Below are positions 18,955 to 24,222 of a DNA stretch of 24,222 bases, piece by piece. Origin of the DNA: Haplomitrium mnioides (Eukaryota; Marchantiophyta; Haplomitriopsida; Calobryales); contig JBNGIS010024679.1 of NCBI GenBank assembly GCA_049999725.1, forward strand, positions 1 through 24,222, given 5' to 3'. The notes under the pieces were generated by a model. That model was not told where the DNA came from, searched no databases, and saw only the letters and a program-made list of their open reading frames with translations. The position numbers were made by a program, and so were the translations under genes. Position 1 is the first letter of the stretch, and every line of letters begins with the position of its first letter.

Positions 18955-20990
18955 ATGGAAAAGCTCAACTTTAAGCCATTGACCATAGATGGAGAAAATT
19001 ATCTCTCTTGGTCATTGGATGTTTCAACCCATCTAGTCTCTAAGAGATTAGAGGCAACTATCTTAACTGACGAAAGGATCATTGCCTAGTAGAAAGCTCA
19101 AGCACTAGTTTTTCTGAGGCATCATCTTATTGATCCTCTCAAAATCTAGTACCTCAATGAAAGCAACCTCTGAATTCTGTGGGTACACCTAAATGACATG
19201 TTTGACCACGCTAAAGATAATCCATTTGCCTAAGGCAAAACATGATTGGGTAAAACTCAGAGTCTAAGATTTCACTTCAATTTCCAAATATAATAGTGAA
19301 CTCTTCAGAATTACTTCACAACTTATCTTATATAGGCAACCAGTTGAGGATGAAGAGCAAATAGAAAAGACTCTATTGACATTCCATCCTACAAACATGA
19401 AGTTCACAAGATATTCAAAGTTGATAGCTCACATATTAGTTGTTGAAAAACATCAAAAGTTGTTATTGAAGAATTATAAGGTAAGACCACTAAGCATATT
19501 GTCCATATCCCAATCTACTCAAACTTATTACTCTGTACTTGCAAATAATAGAGGCACTTCCAAGAGAAGAGCCAACAATATCAGTAGAACACAAGCTTCT
19601 AGAAGGGGAAATTTTCCCATTGTAGGCAAAGGACAAGCATTTAGGGGTCGTGCTTATACAAGAGGAAATATGGGGCAAACGTCTCTCTTACTAAGAACAG
19701 ATATGCACCAAGTGCATGTAATCCTCTCACAATGGTTACATGTTCAAGATATAGAACACAGAGTCACACTTAAAAAAAGTGTAGAATTTAAGCACATATG
19801 GTTTCTTTATATAACTAGAGTAAATAGAAGAGTATACAATCTGAAACTCATAGGACATTTTTGGAAAAAAAGAGAGACTTTGAGTGATTATATTGGAACA
19901 ATATAGAACTGTCAGAAAAGGACATGATCAATCACAATTCCCATGTCCTTCCTCTTGAAGATAAAAAAACCAATATTATTGATAGTGGTAGTTTTCAACA
20001 CCTTCTAACACCCACATGATTGGTAGTCAGTAGATGTTTATCAAAAAGCATAATGCTAAAGATGAAATGCCATATATAAGGCACGCCTTGTATCCAAGAG
20101 CTAGGCACAAATACCTGGGAGAGACTTTGATCTCACTTGTACTCTAGTTATGGATGCTATCACTTATCGGTCCCTAGTTGGCTTTTTGCTAGGAGGTAAA
20201 CTAATGATACATGAGATGGATGTCGTGATAACATGTATCTATGAGATATTAGATATCCAGATTTACATGAAAGCACCTCGAGAGCTAGTTGCTAGGAATA
20301 TCTGTTATATTTAGAGGGAGCATGTCTCTAAGGAGAAACTTCAAGGCTATACATTTGCTTCCATACACCATGCTAATGTGAGACATAGTAGAGTGAGTAC
20401 TAGACATGAACCTATAGTCTATCCGATGCAAATACCATCGAGTAGGCCTTTAGCCTCTCTTGTGCATCATTCTATGCCTATAACAAAGGATGGATATGTA
20501 GTCCAAATCATGCAATCTATATATGAACATAGACAAAGTGGCAGAATATGGTATTAGAGATTTCAGAAAGAGATGTTAGCCATGGTTTTTCACCATAAAG
20601 ACATAACACCATGCTTACTCATTAAACATATTGACAAATACTTTGTTTTTGTCACAATATAAGTTGATGATATAAATATTTTTGGTTATAAATCCTAAAT
20701 CAGGTATATATTTTTATGTAGCATTACAACTATATCTTGGAATAATATTAAACAATCACTTACTTATATATTTTCTAACCATGTTGAGATATAAACTTCA
20801 TATAAGACTAGTAGAGATTGAGTAGAATGATTGATTATTCACCAAGTTTTAAAAGGATATATTAAAAGAGACCTTATTAAACACATTGCACTAAAGTTTT
20901 CTTCACTCACAAACGACAAAATGATATTATATCTATGCAAATGATCTCAAACTAGGATAACAAAGTCAATCTTTTTACTAAGCCTTTGAT
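18955..20990 (+). mobile_element. Copia family B, copy 2: gag plus RT/RNase H remnants, internally deleted
   Basis: The ATG at 18955 opens MEKLNFKPLTIDGENYLSW, a classic copia gag start, then VSTHLVSKRLEATI, TAG TAG, KAQALVFLRHHL. From 19376 it is homologous to copy 1 (MKFTRYSKLIAHILVVEKHQ). After about 20000 integrase is missing and the RT C-terminal half appears: HRQSGRIWY, then VDDINIFGY (the two catalytic Asp intact at 20666-20671, but the preceding Tyr is TAA). The RNase H end VNLFTKPL lies near 20970. Heavily mutated and non-functional. Confidence 0.8.
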
Positions 20991-21504
20991 CTATTTATTG
21001 GCATATGACGTTTATTATAATTATTACTATTGACATGATTTATTATTATTATTATTCTCTTCTTATGGAATGATTTTTTATCATCATACATCTCTTCACA
21101 TACTATGGTTTATCATATAGATGAGACTAGTTGAGTACGTAAAGAAAGCTTGGCATGATGCTTGTAGAGACAAGATAAAGGCTCACAATGAAGAGAAAAG
21201 AGAACATTTTTGAAACCTTTGACAGAGTCTAAACGCTAAAAATTTTCTCTATATACGTGATGAAGATAATGTTTGCTGGAATCTGATGTTAGTAGTAATC
21301 TGGATTGAGGGTATAGGATTATTTTGGTTTACCAGACTAGATCATGAAAGGGATTCAACCTTTGATATAGTCGCAACTGTAACTTTGATGTTTGAAAGTA
21401 AATAAGTTTTGCTTTCAAGAAAAAAAAAGGGTGAAGAGTTGTTTTATGAACATATAAATGAGTATCAAATGATTGAATATTTACCTCTCAGTATATAACT
21501 CATA
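20991..21504. other. Unassigned AT-rich stretch with one short open frame
   Basis: ATG at 21121 opens a 30-codon frame (MRLVEYVKKAWHDACRDKIK...) ending at TGA. It resumes in phase as a Trp- and Asp-rich segment (WNLMLVVIWIEGIGLFW). I do not recognise it. It could be part of an exon of another decayed element or chance. Confidence 0.3.
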
Positions 21505-21631
21505 ACTATTAGTAATAAAAAAACATAATTACCTTATTACTATTAGTAATAAAAAAATAATTACCTTATTACTATTAGTAATAAAAAGCATAGTTACCTT
21601 ATTACTATTAGTAATAAAAAAATAATTACTT
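21505..21631. repeat. 33-bp tandem repeat, four copies
   Basis: actattagtaataaaaa recurs at about 21505, 21539, 21571 and 21604 (period 32-34) with attaccttatt between. Each unit contains the inverted repeat ttactattagtaa. It lies 97 bp beyond the 3' end of the minus-strand DUF7869-type pseudogene. Confidence 0.9.
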
Positions 21632-22830
21632 GAGTTAACAAAATGGAGAGAACATTCTTGTAACTTTTGGCAAGGAAGAAAGAAACTAAGGAGGCAGCCA
21701 AAATTCATCTGTTGAGAACTGTTTGCTCTAAATCTTTGCTTTGGAATCATTTAATTGGAACTTGAATTGTTGATTAAAAGTAATATCATGTATCCTTTGA
21801 ATTAGAGAAGGACTTTGTTGGAGACACATTTTGAAATCGTAAGTTTCCAACAAAAGAGTCACATGAGGTTTAGGATTATAGGATAATTGGAGCACCTTGC
21901 TTAGACTGGTGATCGTGAAAGCTTTGACACGTTTTAAATGTTTCGAGAATCGGTTGAACATTTGATCAATTTGATCATGAGTATGGCCAACCATGAGAAA
22001 TCCCACCTTGATTTTTCGAAAAACATTCTTGGCAATAAGAAGACTAAGACATCCAAACATGATAGAATTCTTATTCTCTCGTGTCGTGTTGTCCAGTTGA
22101 AGATACAAAGTTGGAGGTAGCGAGCCTTCAAAGTCACATAATATTTTGTTGAGCACAATAACTATCAAATTGGAGTCGCTTCTCAAGTTTCCGCATGTTA
22201 AGAAGACCCTCGAAGAAAGAGTATGATTGAATATTAAGGCACCAACAACATGCACACCCACCAAACAATCCTTATCAATATTTTTTGGTGGCGATGGTCA
22301 GTGTGGAATAGCAGTTTTCTTCTTATCCATTCCATCAATGACAATTCCCAAGTATTTTTGACCATTAGCATAACATTTTCTTCGATGGCTTGCAAGTTTT
22401 GATCTTTCTTTCATTTGTTGGTCACGATGAAGAAACAATTAGCGATTATATTTGACTGCATCAATCCAAAACAAGAAGGACATAAAACTAGTCTAGTAAA
22501 ATATAGGTGGATACTTGTAACTTCAAAACACAACCGTAGGTGTAAATAATATTGAAGGCATCTTAAACAGATGTTTGAATTTATTAAAATGAAACACTTT
22601 GTAAAAGATAAAAAAGAAACCTTAGGCAATTTAAAAAAAAAAGAAAATCTATTGGAAATAGAAAAAAAAAACAAGATTTACAAAAAAATGTTACAAGATC
22701 ACATCCTTTGAGCGTTTAGGATGAGTGGAGGCAACAACACATTGTATGCGTGAATAGGACTAATTCAATAACATCAATATCATGGCTTGTTGTGAATGTT
22801 GTCGTGACTGGTTTTAAAAGAATCAAGAAC

Positions 22831-22854
22831 AAATCCTATGCGCGTATAGGATTT
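22831..22854. repeat. 24-bp palindrome, single unit
   Basis: aaatcctatgcgcgtataggattt, self-complementary except for one base pair position, with the same tatgcgcg core and 24-bp size as the arrays at 321-855 and 2467-2993. Confidence 0.85.
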
Positions 22855-22963
22855 GCAAACAACAAAAACAATTTTTTGCAAGGCTAATGTCTCAACATTA
22901 AGCAAGCTCATTTTCTAGCTTTACTGGATTGCAGAAAAGGTGAAAATTGAAATATAAAACAAC

Positions 22964-22987
22964 AGAGTCTATGTCCGCATAGACTCT
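22964..22987. repeat. 24-bp palindrome, single unit
   Basis: agagtctatgtccgcatagactct, self-complementary outside its centre, with the gtctatg...catagac arms seen in the 52-bp repeat at 4762-4975. Confidence 0.85.
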
Positions 22988-24222
22988 CTTCTCACAACTC
23001 ATCTTGCTAAGAATTATTTGACTCTAATCTTCTTTGCAAAAGAACTTCAAAAAATTTATTTCTTTAACTGTAAGTTGAGAAAACATAACATCTCTAGAAC
23101 TAAGCTTCAAGTCTTAAAAAAAAATGATGGATTAACCAAAGGTGTCAAAAGAGAAGAAAGTTTGTTACCTTTGTTGGACTCCAAGACAGATTTTTCTTGC
23201 AAAGATTTTATTTCTTCTTATGTTTCACAAACAACAAATCTATTGCGTTTCAGAATTTTAACATTTGGAAAATGAGTTCTCCAATGTTTTGTAAGACCCA
23301 AGAAATTAAGAATATAATGAGGATCTTTCTCTTTCAAATAAGTTGTGTAATAATCATAAACTTTCCATTTTGTAAAATTATCCGGCAAGTTATACACTTC
23401 GTGAGTGGGCATTCTCTCATAATGTCATTGGAAAAAATTTTCCATCTACTGACGAACAAAAACTCCTTTAACAGACAATTCTCTTTTTCCAAAAATGCCT
23501 CTAGGATCTGCATTTTTGAGATTTTGAATCCTTTGGATTCTATCATTCCATACTGCTAATATTAATTTGAATGCTCTTCTACAGACAAAGGAACCGCTAG
23601 GTAGTGTAAACCGATTTTTGACATCAGAATCTTTTCTTGGTATTTCCCACTCTAGTGTGATATCATGATTCTTCATGCTTTGTCAAAAGTACGTTTCTCT
23701 TATAGCTTTCAAAAAATTTGTCTTGTACAATGACAAACAATTATTTCGACAAAAAAAAATTCTCTTCAATCTAGAAATAGACATTGGATCCAGTTTTTTT
23801 TCACAAAGCTCTCGTCATGATGGACTTTCCGCAAAGAATTTTTGCGTAAGGTGTTTACCCATTTGGGTTTTGGCCCAGATAAAGAATTCTTATGTTAGGC
23901 AGGACGATTCGGTCCGTAAGCGAATCCAACAATAGGAGATAATTCATCCTGAAGATCTTGGTCATCATTGTGAACACTATTTGTTTCTTAATAGAATATT
24001 TTCAAGAAACGAGTTTCTTCTTGGGGATTGGGAGAACTGTACCATTCCAAAACTGAATCTTGATCAATGTTTCCATTAGAAAAAAAAAAATTTCTGTAAT
24101 AAAATCGGTGCCATTGGCAATAACTCCAAATAAATATTGATTGATTGAGACTATTTGCCAGAATCACTTTCCAAAATATTGTCTGAAGACTCTTCCAAAA
24201 GAATTTGATTTGTTTCAAATGT

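Larger units (their letters stand above)
22456..23168 (-). other. Intron of the DUF7869-type gene, 713 bp, carrying palindromes
   Basis: On the minus strand the donor is AACAAAG|GTAACA and the acceptor ttgatgcag|TCAAAT. The exon leaves one base (G) and the next supplies two (TC), completing a Val codon and continuing KYNR..LFLHRDQQMKERSK as the family pattern requires. Two palindromes of the 24-bp class lie inside. A/T-rich elsewhere. Confidence 0.62.
21728..24222 (-). pseudogene. DUF7869-type transposase-like gene, decayed, 5' end beyond window
   Basis: On the minus strand the last exon (22455-21728) reads KYLGIVIDGMDKKKTAIPH, a TGA, then VGVHVVGALIFNHT, LYLQLDNTTRENKNSI, KIKVGFLMVGHTHDQIDQMF and NRFSKHLKRVKAF. 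The spacing of DGMD, LQLDN..R.NKN and VGHTH..ID is diagnostic of the eukaryotic DUF7869 family, probably an RNase H-like transposase fold (inference). Upstream, 23676-23446 (GSFVCRRAFKLILAVWNDRI) and 23412-23218 (MPTHEVYNLPDN..., HFPNVKILKRNRFVVCET) are the usual N-terminal parts. The two halves join over an intron 23168-22456 with matching phase. Stops and frameshifts are numerous. Sequence from 23680 to 24222 is likely its 5' part (PKPKWVNTLRKNSLRKVHHD), less certain. Confidence 0.72.

Noticed and set aside
59-20990. Reassigned nuclear genetic code (UAG as Gln) as the main explanation for the stops
   Set aside because: Frameshifts, TGA stops, lost catalytic residues and diverged LTRs all show ordinary decay. 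It is kept only as an alternative to test.
1-24222. tRNA or rRNA genes
   Set aside because: I saw no cloverleaf or conserved rRNA segments; the tRNA-like words are retroelement primer sites beside LTRs.

Overview
This window looks like repeat-rich nuclear DNA of a land plant, possibly a fern or other seed-free plant. It has GT-AG introns, Ty1/copia LTR retrotransposons with a plant-style initiator-Met primer site, AT-rich spacers and no bacterial operon structure. The lineage guess is weak. I found no intact protein-coding gene: every recognisable coding region carries stops or frameshifts, so this is a graveyard of nested mobile or repetitive genes.

Region 1 (1-4290, + strand) is the most unusual part. 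It holds the decayed remains of an intron-containing gene whose product reads, in order, as a basic nuclear-localisation-like linker, a ParB-like domain (GGNHSVVAR box) and a beta-class (N4/N6 amino) DNA methyltransferase domain with its catalytic motif before its SAM-binding motif. Four exons join with matching intron phases. The two long introns (about 650 and 685 bp) are each filled with about 22 copies of a 24-bp palindromic unit, core gtccatgcgcgcatggac. The short third intron has none.

Region 2 (4290-5870) is AT-rich spacer with a 28-bp x3 repeat, a 52-bp x4 tandem repeat that embeds a diverged version of the palindrome, and at 5826 a second copy of the sequence that opens the window.

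Region 3 (5870-15922, - strand) is a nest of two related copia elements. The younger (7192-13412) has two 217-bp LTRs, a GAGCC target duplication, PPT, PBS, gag, protease, integrase, RT and RNase H, but has lost catalytic residues in integrase and RT. It sits inside the gag/protease junction of an older relative, whose 5' LTR is at 15689-15922 and whose 3' half is missing.

Region 4 (15923-21000, + strand) contains two decayed fragments of a second copia family. The older family-A element interrupts the first fragment inside gag.

Region 5 (21000-24222) has a 33-bp x4 tandem repeat and then, on the - strand, a decayed gene of the eukaryotic DUF7869 type (transposase-like, with DGMD, LDNTTRENKN and VGHTHDQID motifs). 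A phase-consistent 713-bp intron of this unrelated gene again carries two copies of the same palindrome class. The palindromes therefore recur in introns of unrelated transposon-like genes.
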